Shown piece by piece: positions 9,637-17,485 of a DNA stretch of 64,000 bases (positions within the stretch are counted from its first letter, which is position 1; the number at the start of each line of letters is the position of its first letter). The stretch covers positions 9,693 through 73,692 of the forward strand of contig CAVTNU010000035.1 in NCBI GenBank assembly GCA_963736175.1, read 5' to 3'. The translations under genes were made by a program, and so were the position numbers. The notes beneath the pieces are model-generated. The model saw only the letters and a list, made by a program, of their open reading frames with translations, was not told the origin of the DNA and searched no databases. This stretch comes from Rhodoblastus sp963736175. GTDB taxonomy: Bacteria > Pseudomonadota > Alphaproteobacteria > Rhizobiales > Beijerinckiaceae.

Positions 9637-9807
9637 CACGCGTTCTCCTGTCGTTTTCCCTAAGGGGGCGAAGTCGAATTGGGCCTTCCGGTTCGCTCGG
9701 AGACAAGACGCCACTTGCCTTATTCTCCACACAGGTTAGCCTCTTCCGCGTCTGCCCTCAACAGCTCAAATCGATTTTTAGAATATTTGGTATGGAGAAA
9801 TGGCGAC

Positions 9808-10218
9808 ATGGGGACTATTTTTGGGGCGCATATTCCTTTTGCCGACCTGTGCGGCTTCGAGCCTTTGGGTTGCGAAGGCGGCGTCACCCGTCTGCGCCTG
9901 CAGCTCCAACCCCATCACACCAACAATATGGGCATCGCTCATGGCGGCGTCATCGCGACCTTGCTCGATACGGCGATGGGCACGGCGGCGCGCCTTGCCG
10001 CCGGATATCCCGTGATGACGTTGGAAATGAACGTCAATTACCTCAGCGCCGGCGAAGGCGAACTGATCGCCGAAGGACGCGTGACGCGCGCCGGCAAATC
10101 GATTTTGTTCGCCGAGGCGAGCGTTTCGGGGGCCAATGGCCCGGTCGCCAAATCGAGCGGCGTATTCAAGGCGGCGGCGCCCAAAGCCGGCTCCAACGCC
10201 ATCGGCGGCGACGGCTGA
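9808..10218 (+). CDS. PaaI/YdiI-type hotdog thioesterase
   Basis: 136 residues from ATG 9808, preceded by GGAG at 9794-9797. The single hotdog domain has the family signature NNMGIAHGGVIATLLDTAMG (about residues 34-53), which holds the catalytic Asp and the HGG turn, then the YLSAGEGELIAEGRVTRAGKS strands. These enzymes hydrolyse aryl- or acyl-CoA thioesters in the cytoplasm. The gene is divergent from the acyl-CoA dehydrogenase pair and 83 bases upstream of a nitronate monooxygenase-like gene. Starting further upstream would add about 43 residues of non-family sequence and is not preferred. Confidence 0.85.
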   Translation: MGTIFGAHIPFADLCGFEPLGCEGGVTRLRLQLQPHHTNNMGIAHGGVIATLLDTAMGTAARLAAGYPVMTLEMNVNYLSAGEGELIAEGRVTRAGKSILFAEASVSGANGPVAKSSGVFKAAAPKAGSNAIGGDG

Positions 10219-10301
10219 CCTCGGCCAAGGCGCCCGGCGGCTCGCCCGCAAGATATTCGCTTCACGACAACCCTGCCCAAACGGCCAGAATCGAGGAAAC
10301 C

Positions 10302-11255
10302 ATGTCCGTCCCCGCCCTGTTGAGCCATCTGTCCGTGCCGGTCATCGGCGCGCCAATGTTCATCATCTCCAATCCGGACCTTGTCATCGCCCAGTGCAAA
10401 GCCGGCGTCGTCGGTTCGATGCCGGCCCTGAACGCGCGTCCGGCCGCCCAGATCGACGACTGGCTCTCGCGCATCTCCAGCGAACTCGCCACCCATGACG
10501 CGACAAACCCGCCGCAGAAAGCCGCGCCTTACGCGATCAACCAGATCATCCATCGCAGCAACGACCGTCTCGAACACGACATGGACGTCTGCGCCAAATA
10601 TCGCACGCCGATGATCATCACCTCGCTTTCGGCGCCAACCGAAATTGCGCCGCGCGTGCATGACTGGGGCGGCGTAGTTTTTCACGACGTCATCAACGCC
10701 CGGCACGCGCGAAAGGCCATTGAGGCGGGCGTCGACGGTTTGATTCTGGTGGCGGCGGGCGCCGGCGGCCACGCCGGGACGCAGTCGCCTTTCGCGCTGG
10801 TGCAGGAGGTGCGGCAATTCTGGGACGGACCAATCGCTCTATCCGGCGCTCTGTCCACCGGCCGCGCCGTTCTTGCGGCAAGAGCCATCGGCGCCGATTT
10901 CGCCTATATGGGCACGAGATTTATCGCCACCCACGAAGCGCGCGCCGACGAGCGCTACAAACAGATGCTGATCGACAGCGCAGCCGCCGACATCGTCTAC
11001 TCGTCGCTGTTCACCGGCGTAAACGGCAATTATCTGCGCGGCTCCATCGCCGCCGCCGGACTCGATCCCGACAATCTGCCGAGCGCTGACAAGAACAGCA
11101 TGAGCTTCGGCTCGAACAAGGTCAAAGCGTGGAAAGATATCTGGGGCGCCGGCCAGGGCGTCGGACAAATTCACGACGTCCTGCCGACGGCGGAATTGAT
11201 CGCGCGCCTCAAAAGCGAATACGACGCCGCGAAAAAGGCTTTATGCGGCGTATGA
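10302..11255 (+). CDS. Nitronate monooxygenase (2-nitropropane dioxygenase family)
   Basis: 317-residue FMN-dependent TIM-barrel enzyme. It begins SVPALLSHLSVPVIGAPMF, the typical N-terminal strand, and carries the AAGAGGHAGTQSPFAL phosphate/flavin segment, with the conserved His of GGHAG, then the GALSTGRAVLAARAIGADFAYMGTRF flavin-binding part. The start at 10302 has GAGGAAA just upstream; the same frame is open further 5' but reads as a shadow of the thioesterase gene. Members oxidise alkyl nitronates, but many relatives in acyl-CoA gene neighbourhoods have other, unknown flavin roles. It probably belongs with the thioesterase and perhaps the following hydrolase. Confidence 0.85.
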   Translation: MSVPALLSHLSVPVIGAPMFIISNPDLVIAQCKAGVVGSMPALNARPAAQIDDWLSRISSELATHDATNPPQKAAPYAINQIIHRSNDRLEHDMDVCAKYRTPMIITSLSAPTEIAPRVHDWGGVVFHDVINARHARKAIEAGVDGLILVAAGAGGHAGTQSPFALVQEVRQFWDGPIALSGALSTGRAVLAARAIGADFAYMGTRFIATHEARADERYKQMLIDSAAADIVYSSLFTGVNGNYLRGSIAAAGLDPDNLPSADKNSMSFGSNKVKAWKDIWGAGQGVGQIHDVLPTAELIARLKSEYDAAKKALCGV

Positions 11256-11309
11256 TGGGATGCGGCGCAGGAAGCCAAAACAGCTCGCAACAAGTCCAAA
11301 GAGGATAAT

Positions 11310-12275
11310 TTGAGCGCGAACGAAACGATGCAAGGTCAGGGCGTGGCGAACGCCGCCGGCGAGATCAAGGACGACATCGTCTTCGAGCGCGCCTTCGACG
11401 CGCCGGCGGGCGCGTGCGTGCAGATATCGCCGCTGGCGCGGCGCGTCGTCGCCGGCAATCCCGGTCCGTTCACCTTCACTGGCACCTGTTCCTATCTCGT
11501 CGGCGATAAAGAGGCGGCGCTGATCGATCCCGGCCCCGAGACGCCCGGCCATATCGAAGCGTTGCTGGCCGCGCTCAAGGGCCAACGTCTGACCCATATT
11601 CTCGTGACGCATACGCACAAGGACCATTCGCCGGCGGCGAGGACGCTGCGGCAATTGACCGGCGCGACGATCGTCGGCTGCGGTCCCCATGTCGCCGCGC
11701 GCGAACTGGCGCTGGGCGAGGCGCACAAGCTGGACGCCGCCAACGATCTCGACTACGCGCCCGATCTTGTGATGGGCGACGGCGATGTTCTTGCCAGCAA
11801 GGGTTTTTCGCTGCGCGCGGTGGCGACGCCCGGCCACACGATGAACCATTTGTGCTTCGAGCTGATCGAAGAAAAGGCGCTGTTCACCGGCGACCATGTG
11901 ATGGCGTGGTCGACTTCCATCGTCGCCCCGCCGGATGGCGAAATGGCGGCCTATATGGCTTCGCTCGACAAACTGCGGCAGCGCGACGACGCGATTTATT
12001 GGCCCGGCCACGGGCCGGCGGTGCGCGCGCCGCAACGTTTCGCGCGCGCGCTGATCAATCACCGGCGCGCGCGCGAAGTTTCGATCCTGAAGAGCCTGGC
12101 CGGCGGCGCGCGAAACGTCGAGGCGATCGTCGATAAGGTCTATGAAGGGCTCGATCCGCGGCTGAGAGGAGCGGCGAGTCTGTCGACCCTGGCCCATCTC
12201 GAAGATCTTTGCGGGCGCGCGCTTGTCGTCGCCGACGGCGCGCCAACGCTGGCCAGTCATTTCAGCCTAGTTTAG
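11310..12275 (+). CDS. Metallo-beta-lactamase-fold hydrolase, LACTB2/GloB-like
   Basis: 321 residues from a TTG at 11310, with AAGAGGA just upstream; an ATG six codons later is an alternative. The binuclear zinc motif HTHKDH is at 101-106, followed by the GHTMNHLCFE and GDHVMAW ligand segments. The C-terminal 60 residues resemble the winged-helix cap of LACTB2-type proteins. A thioester, nucleic acid or other ester substrate is possible. The gene lies 54 bases downstream of the nitronate monooxygenase gene on the same strand and may be co-transcribed with it. Confidence 0.82.
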   Translation: MSANETMQGQGVANAAGEIKDDIVFERAFDAPAGACVQISPLARRVVAGNPGPFTFTGTCSYLVGDKEAALIDPGPETPGHIEALLAALKGQRLTHILVTHTHKDHSPAARTLRQLTGATIVGCGPHVAARELALGEAHKLDAANDLDYAPDLVMGDGDVLASKGFSLRAVATPGHTMNHLCFELIEEKALFTGDHVMAWSTSIVAPPDGEMAAYMASLDKLRQRDDAIYWPGHGPAVRAPQRFARALINHRRAREVSILKSLAGGARNVEAIVDKVYEGLDPRLRGAASLSTLAHLEDLCGRALVVADGAPTLASHFSLV

Positions 12276-12293
12276 AGCGCGGCGTCAAATCGG

Positions 12294-13061
12294 TCATCTA
12301 GCGTCGATACGCTCCTGCAAGGCGTCGGAAAATTTGTCGATCCGTCCAGTGTTTGAACCAAAATCGATGGGAAAATAACGCGACACCGAACGCAGATCGA
12401 CGCGGGTCTGGCCGGCAAGCGGACGAATGCGGATGGCGACCGCTTCAGGCAAATTGAGCGCAAGACTGTGGTCGAGCGCGTCGATGTGGCCAAGTCCGAG
12501 GCGCGGACCGGGCGGGACCGCTTCGAGAATTTTCCAATGCAGCGCCTGCGCCGTCTCCAGCGCGAGGCGAAACGTTTCGTCGGCCTCCAGATCGACCACG
12601 ATCGGCTGCAAATCGGCGCTCTGACGCGTTTGACCGTCGCCGCCGGCCTCTGCCGGAATCCAGCCGCCGCGTCCGGTTATCGCGGCGTGCGAGCGGCGAA
12701 AAGACGGCGGATCGGACGAGTCGGTGGAAATATCGCCGCGAGCGTGCAGGCTGAAGGCCTGATAACCGAGATAGGCGGGATAGGCGCAAAGGATCGCCAG
12801 CAAGAATAGCGCCGTGAAGATGCGGCCGACGCCCCGCCGTCCGGTCCGCCAGATCGAAACGGCGCTCACCAGCGCCAGGGTCAAGGCGCCGGCGCCAAGC
12901 GCCAGCGCAGTCAGAAACAAAATCAAGGGGATATAGGGGTCCCAACGCGCGACATGGCCGAGGACCGCCGCAAGCGCGGCCATGCACAGGGAAAACGCCG
13001 CAAGCCGCCGCGACCCAGTGGCCGAGCGCGAATAGGGTTCCTCGAAAATCAAGCGCCGCAT
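12294..13061 (-). CDS. DUF1499 membrane protein
   Basis: 255 residues from ATG 13061. Three hydrophobic segments lie in the first 110 residues (about 22-42, 45-70 and 80-102). A soluble C-terminal DUF1499 domain follows (about 120-255) with segments such as ALHWKILEAVPPGPRLG and VAIRIRPLAGQTRVDLRSVSRY. The family is widespread in Proteobacteria and has no assigned function. The frame is open upstream of the chosen ATG, but that part is arginine-rich and unlike a membrane protein N-terminus. The gene converges on the hydrolase gene and is divergent from the MerR regulator. Confidence 0.8.
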   Translation of the reverse strand: MRRLIFEEPYSRSATGSRRLAAFSLCMAALAAVLGHVARWDPYIPLILFLTALALGAGALTLALVSAVSIWRTGRRGVGRIFTALFLLAILCAYPAYLGYQAFSLHARGDISTDSSDPPSFRRSHAAITGRGGWIPAEAGGDGQTRQSADLQPIVVDLEADETFRLALETAQALHWKILEAVPPGPRLGLGHIDALDHSLALNLPEAVAIRIRPLAGQTRVDLRSVSRYFPIDFGSNTGRIDKFSDALQERIDAR

Positions 13062-13406
13062 CTGTCTGTCGCACTCCCTGCCCCGAGGACGGCCGGGAGC
13101 GCGAAAGCGCCGCCTCTGACCAATTCGGTTCGTTAAACGCGCTCGAACGTCTCGGTTCTGGTAGCCCGCGCGGCGGCGGCAGGCAAGGTCGCAGGTCGAT
13201 CGTCGACGTTTTCCAGGCCTGCGCCGCCCGGCCCGATCGCTCGTCCGCCGAGACGGAAAGGATTGACAAGCGCCCGCCCGGCCAGCGACGAGCGCTCCGG
13301 CGGCCGTTAACAACAATGGTCAAGTCTTCGACCAAAAAGTTCGATTTCTTTATCCTTCACTAACCATCCCTATGCTTAGGTCTCTCATCGACCGATGGAG
13401 GCGAAC

Positions 13407-13829
13407 ATGACGCAGGGCAATGCTATTGCGGCGGAAAGCCCGGACAAGACTGGCGGCTGGTCAGGCGAGGAGCATCGGTCCTATACCATCGGCGATCTGG
13501 CGAAAGAATTCGGCGTGAGCTTGCGCGCCTTGCGCTTTTACGAGGACCGGGGCCTGCTGACGCCCACCCGCGAGGGCGCCAGGCGCGTCTATTTCGCCAG
13601 CGACAGGCTTCGCCTGCAGATGATTCTAAAAGGCAAAAGACTGGGTTTCACCCTCACCGAAATCAGCGCCCTTTTGACCTCGCCCGACAACCAATCGGCG
13701 CGCGGCGATTTTGACCTGCATCCAGACCTGATCCTGGCTCAGGTCGAACAATTGGAGCGCCAGCGCGCCGAACTCGATCACGCCATCGCCGAACTGCGCG
13801 CGCGGCATCGCCAGATAAACCACTGTTAA
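13407..13829 (+). CDS. MerR-family transcriptional regulator
   Basis: 140 residues. A MerR winged-helix domain (SYTIGDLAKEFGVSLRALRF, then YEDRGLL and RREGARRVY-like wing; about residues 24-95) is followed by a short coiled-coil helix rich in Glu and Arg (about 110-140). No cysteine-based metal site is visible, so it does not look like a metal sensor. The start at 13407 has GGAGG six bases upstream; an in-frame ATG at 13395 overlaps that ribosome site and is less likely. Its target is unknown. It lies between DUF1499 and the end of the cellulose operon and could act on either or elsewhere. Confidence 0.85.
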   Translation: MTQGNAIAAESPDKTGGWSGEEHRSYTIGDLAKEFGVSLRALRFYEDRGLLTPTREGARRVYFASDRLRLQMILKGKRLGFTLTEISALLTSPDNQSARGDFDLHPDLILAQVEQLERQRAELDHAIAELRARHRQINHC

Positions 13830-13865
13830 ATCTCCGGGCGCCTGACGCCTAGGTTTCGCGCCGGA

Positions 13866-14729
13866 TTAAATTCCAGCCGACGCGCCGACGTTCGCGGGGC
13901 CCCGCAAGGCGGCGTCGGGCAACGCGATCGACGGCGTCGGCGCGCCGACCGGGACAGGACGGCTCGTGTCCCCTGCGACCGGCGCGAGATAAAGCGGACC
14001 AGACTGCGGCGCCATGGCGCCGTCGGGCGTATGCGCCACATCCGGCGCTTTCGCGCGATGTTTGATCGGCGCCTTGACGCCAGCCGCGCGCCTGACGGCG
14101 CCGTCTGGCCGAGCCGCCAAAGATTCCAGACTGACGTCGGCGGCGAGGTCTTTCGGCGCGAATATCTCCATATCCTCAAGCGCGCCCGCCATTTGATCGA
14201 GACTTGCCCGACGGCTGCACAAGCGCGCGCGCAGCGACGCCACGACGCCGCGTTCGCCTGAGGACGCCTCATCGATCCATTGCCACGCGTAAAGACATTT
14301 GACGCCTTGTTGCGATTGCCCGACGGCCATGCCGATCGGACCGCGCGCATTCCGCCGCGGCGTCGTCACGATATGCATCCCGACGCCGGGGAAACGGCTG
14401 ACAATTTCGCCCTCGATTTCGGCGCGCGCCGGCCGTTGCGCCGTCAACCTGTCAGCGCCCGCGCCCGTCCCGTCAGTTCTGAAAAACGCGACATCAATGC
14501 GATTGTCGCCATCCTCGCCATTGTCGAGAACGATGCGCTCGTCCAGCCCATTGGCGTAGCGGCGATCCTCGACGTTTTTCACAGCGCCCAGCGCGGCCGG
14601 AACCTTGATGGCGGCGGGAGAGCGGGGCGCCGACGCGCCGACGGGAATAGAGGCGACATAATCGCGGTCCAGCGACGAGCAAGCCGAAAGACCGGTGAGA
14701 AAAACAAACATGATGGGAAGACGGCTCAT
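13866..14729 (-). CDS. bcsN: Cellulose biosynthesis lipoprotein BcsN
   Basis: 287 residues from ATG 14729, preceded by AAGGA. A lipoprotein signal ends in FLTGLSAC, so the mature protein is membrane-anchored. The body (about 50-210) resembles BcsN of Hyphomicrobiales cellulose operons: YVASIPVGA, then GDNRIDVAFFRT and an IVSRFPGVGMHIV-like segment, and a CLYAWQWIDE stretch. The C-terminal 80 residues are Ala/Pro-rich. It is the last gene of the bcs operon. Its ATG overlaps the TGA of the preceding bcsK frame (bases 14726-14729), so translation is probably coupled. BcsN has no known biochemical activity. Confidence 0.8.
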   Translation of the reverse strand: MSRLPIMFVFLTGLSACSSLDRDYVASIPVGASAPRSPAAIKVPAALGAVKNVEDRRYANGLDERIVLDNGEDGDNRIDVAFFRTDGTGAGADRLTAQRPARAEIEGEIVSRFPGVGMHIVTTPRRNARGPIGMAVGQSQQGVKCLYAWQWIDEASSGERGVVASLRARLCSRRASLDQMAGALEDMEIFAPKDLAADVSLESLAARPDGAVRRAAGVKAPIKHRAKAPDVAHTPDGAMAPQSGPLYLAPVAGDTSRPVPVGAPTPSIALPDAALRGPANVGASAGI

Positions 14730-16412
14730 GGGCGAAATCCTTCCAGGCCGACAGCCTGAACATGCGAAGCGCCTTTGGGCGCGGCGGCGGCGGCGCCGAT
14801 CGGGCCGGACGGAGCCGCGGCGTTCCACGCCGGCAACAGCGAAAAACCAAGTTGCTCATACGGCATTGCGCCAACACCCGGCACACGACGCGCCACCAGC
14901 GGCCACGGTCCATGCGCCGGCTCGGGCGCATAAACGCCGGATGCGGCGGACGCGGCCGAATCGACGCCGGCGAAACGCAAATCGTTCTGCGGCGCGACGG
15001 CGATCGGGAAGCCCGAAGGTTTCCATGGCCCCTGGCACGCCCATCGCCGAACGGGGCAACGGAACGGCGGCGCGAGCGCCCGCATTGCGAGGGATTGCGG
15101 CCGTTTCGCAGACAGGCCCGTTCGGGCCGGCGTCCCTGTTGAAGACCATCTCGACAAGGCGCGGGAACAAGCCGTCGTAACGATTGACCACCTCAAGATA
15201 GTCTTTGTCGCGATGGAGGCGTTTCAGCGTCAAGGCGTAGCCCTGTGCCGTCGTCTCCCGCGGCGCCCAGGCCATCGCGCGCTTGAACCATTCCAGCGCC
15301 GGAACAAAATTGCAATTGTTGTAGGCGTACCAGCCCAGCGCCTGCGCGCCCTCGGCCGAGGCCGTTTCCTGCGTCGCGGCGCCAAATCGTTCGAGCCGCC
15401 GCGGCTCGACGAGCGCCGGACTGGGATCGGTCAGGCCGCGCTCGACGATATCAATATACAAGATCATGTTGTTGACGAGCGGCTCGCGCCAGGCGTAGGC
15501 GACGTCCTCAGCTTCGCGCCGGTAGCCAAGGTCGAGCAGCGTCAGGGCCAGACCATGCGCGCTCATGGCGTCGCCATCGCGCTCCATGGCCAGCTTGAAC
15601 CAGTCGAGCGCATCCTTCTGCGCGCCCTTTTTGCGATAGTACCAGCCGACCAGTTCGGCGTCTTTCGCGCCGCTGGCGCTTTGCGCCTCGCGCTGAAAAT
15701 TCGCGAAAGCGGCGGCGGAAACGTCCTGCGCTTCCTCCTCATGCAGGAAGGCCGCGATGCGCGCGCGAGTCAGCGGAATTTCCAACGCGGCGCGCTCGGG
15801 GCGGCCTGCGACGAGTTTTTCAACTTCGCCGACGCGCAGATTGGCGAGCGCCTTTTGCAGCGTCGCCAGACGCACCGCTCCGTCGTTGTTGGACTCGAGA
15901 ACGGCGCGATAGATCTCAACCGCCTTGGCGTTCTGCTTGACCTTGCAATAGGCTTCCGCGAGCGTCCACAACAGGTCTATTTCCGCGCCGTCGAGATTGT
16001 CGTTTTGCTCGGCGAAGGCGACAAGCTCACGCCACTGCCCATCATTCATGAAGGCGGCGACGCGTTGACGAAATTGCTTGGCGTGGAATTTCCGGCTCAA
16101 GTCCGACGACAGCTTCCAGTTGGGATCGGTGGCCTTGCGCGCTTCGATCGCGCGCGCCAGTTCGTCGAGCTTGTCGTCGGCGTAAAGCTTCCACAAATCG
16201 CTTTCGTCGGCGCCCTCTTGCGCGACGTCGTCGAGATGCTCGGGAACGCGCCAATCCGGATAGAGACGCTGGAGACGCTTGATCTCGGCTTCGATGCGAG
16301 CGCGCTCGCCGCGCGAGGCGAAATAGCGCAATCCCGATTCATCCGGTCCCGCGGCGAAGGCCGCCGGAGCGCTCAGAAGCGTGATCGCGAGGGCGAGTGC
16401 TATTTTTGACAA
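14726..16412 (-). CDS. bcsK: TPR protein BcsK of the cellulose operon, with apparent frameshift near 15030
   Basis: Secreted or periplasmic helical-repeat protein. A TTG start at 16412, 13 bases inside the end of bcsZ, gives a clean signal peptide (IALALAITLLSAPAAFA). Helical TPR-like repeats follow (for example FAEQNDNLDGAEIDLLWTLAEAY and YNNCNFVPALEWFKRAMAWAP). In the frame that starts here the last 60 residues or so become arginine-rich nonsense and stop at 14856. From about 15030 the neighbouring frame reads GPWKPSGFPIAVAPQNDLRF and on to a stop at 14726 that overlaps bcsN's ATG. One extra base in the GGGG/CCCC stretch near 15030 explains this. BcsK-type TPR proteins replace part of BcsC in this kind of operon; the name rests on position and repeat structure. 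Confidence 0.68.
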
Positions 16413-17485
16413 GGGACGTATCTCATCTGCGCGGCGACCAAAACGAGCATCCGCAAGGTCGCCGAATAATAGCTTTCGCCCCTTTGCGATGCGCTTAACG
16501 CGCCGCTCACGGGCGATCCGGAAATGACGCACTGAGTCAGCGCGGCGACGGCCCGATAGCCCGGCTCGCCCATCGGCTCGATCGAACGGCCGGAGGAGAG
16601 TTCGACGACGGTCGGTTCGCGTCCGCGCCAGATGGCGGCGAATGGCGCGTAGTCGTCGCGTTCGCCAACGCCCGCCCAGGCCAGATAAAGGGGAATGCGA
16701 ATGGCGTCGTAGCCGAAAATCGGCGCAAAATTCTCCGCCGGACGCAGAGCGTTCGCCGTCGAAATCCAGTCGGCCGGCAGATTGGTCGCGCCAAAGCGGG
16801 CGCTTCTGATCAGATCAAGGCCGCTTTGCGTCAGCCCGTCCCAATCGACCTCGGGCGCCACGAGCTTGAGCCGGGCGAAGGCGGGAAACACCCAATAGGA
16901 CAGATTGGCGACAGGGCCGTCGCGACGATCCTTGGCGGAAAAGCCTACCGTCCCCGGCAACAGCAGCGACGCCGACGCGGCGCCCTTAACGATCAGCTTG
17001 TGCGCGACGTCGGTCGCGGTGCGTCTCGCGGCGACGCGATAGGCGGCGTCGCGCCAGGCCTCGCCCGCTTCGCTCAAAGCCCAGGCGATGAGGATGTCGC
17101 CATCGGCGGCGTCGTTGAAGTCGGCCACCGCTGGCCGGGCGTTGGCCTCCCAGCGCCAGGCGAACAGGGCGTCCGGACGCACCATCAAATTGGCGCGCGT
17201 CCAGCCCCAGATCAGATCGAAGGCGGCGCGGTCATTGGCCGCCACCGCCAGCAGCATGCCATAGCCCTGCCCTTCCGAATGGCTGATATCGCCGTTGCCG
17301 GTATCGACAACGCGGCCCTGCGCGGTGATGAAGGCCCGTTTGTAGGCTTCCCATTGCCCCGGATTTTTCAGCGCGCCGACGAGAGCGAGATTGCGGGCGT
17401 CCAGCTTGAGCGGCGGTTCGGCCCTGACGCGCGGCGTGACCGCCAGAATCGACAGACAAGCCAGCAGGAGGACGAGAGTTCTCAT
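16400..17485 (-). CDS. bcsZ: Endo-1,4-beta-glucanase BcsZ (glycoside hydrolase family 8)
   Basis: 361 residues with a signal peptide (about 1-22). The GH8 catalytic acid is Glu71 in ISHSEGQGYGMLLA. The family signature AADGDILIAWAL (about 126-137) carries the conserved Asp pair D128/D130. The enzyme is periplasmic and trims nascent cellulose; it is a standard companion of BcsA/BcsB. Its ATG overlaps the stop of bcsB by 4 bases (ATGA at 17482-17485), and its own end overlaps the start of bcsK, so bcsB-bcsZ-bcsK are tightly coupled. Confidence 0.92.
   Translation of the reverse strand: MRTLVLLLACLSILAVTPRVRAEPPLKLDARNLALVGALKNPGQWEAYKRAFITAQGRVVDTGNGDISHSEGQGYGMLLAVAANDRAAFDLIWGWTRANLMVRPDALFAWRWEANARPAVADFNDAADGDILIAWALSEAGEAWRDAAYRVAARRTATDVAHKLIVKGAASASLLLPGTVGFSAKDRRDGPVANLSYWVFPAFARLKLVAPEVDWDGLTQSGLDLIRSARFGATNLPADWISTANALRPAENFAPIFGYDAIRIPLYLAWAGVGERDDYAPFAAIWRGREPTVVELSSGRSIEPMGEPGYRAVAALTQCVISGSPVSGALSASQRGESYYSATLRMLVLVAAQMRYVPCQK

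Noticed and set aside
9679..9807. Longer start for the hotdog thioesterase
   Set aside because: The extra residues are not family-like and the ATG at 9808 has its own ribosome site; the region is better seen as the divergent promoter.
13830..13865. Terminator between the MerR gene and bcsN
   Set aside because: Only an imperfect GC-rich inverted repeat is present (CCGGGCGC against GCGCCGG), without a T-run on either strand.
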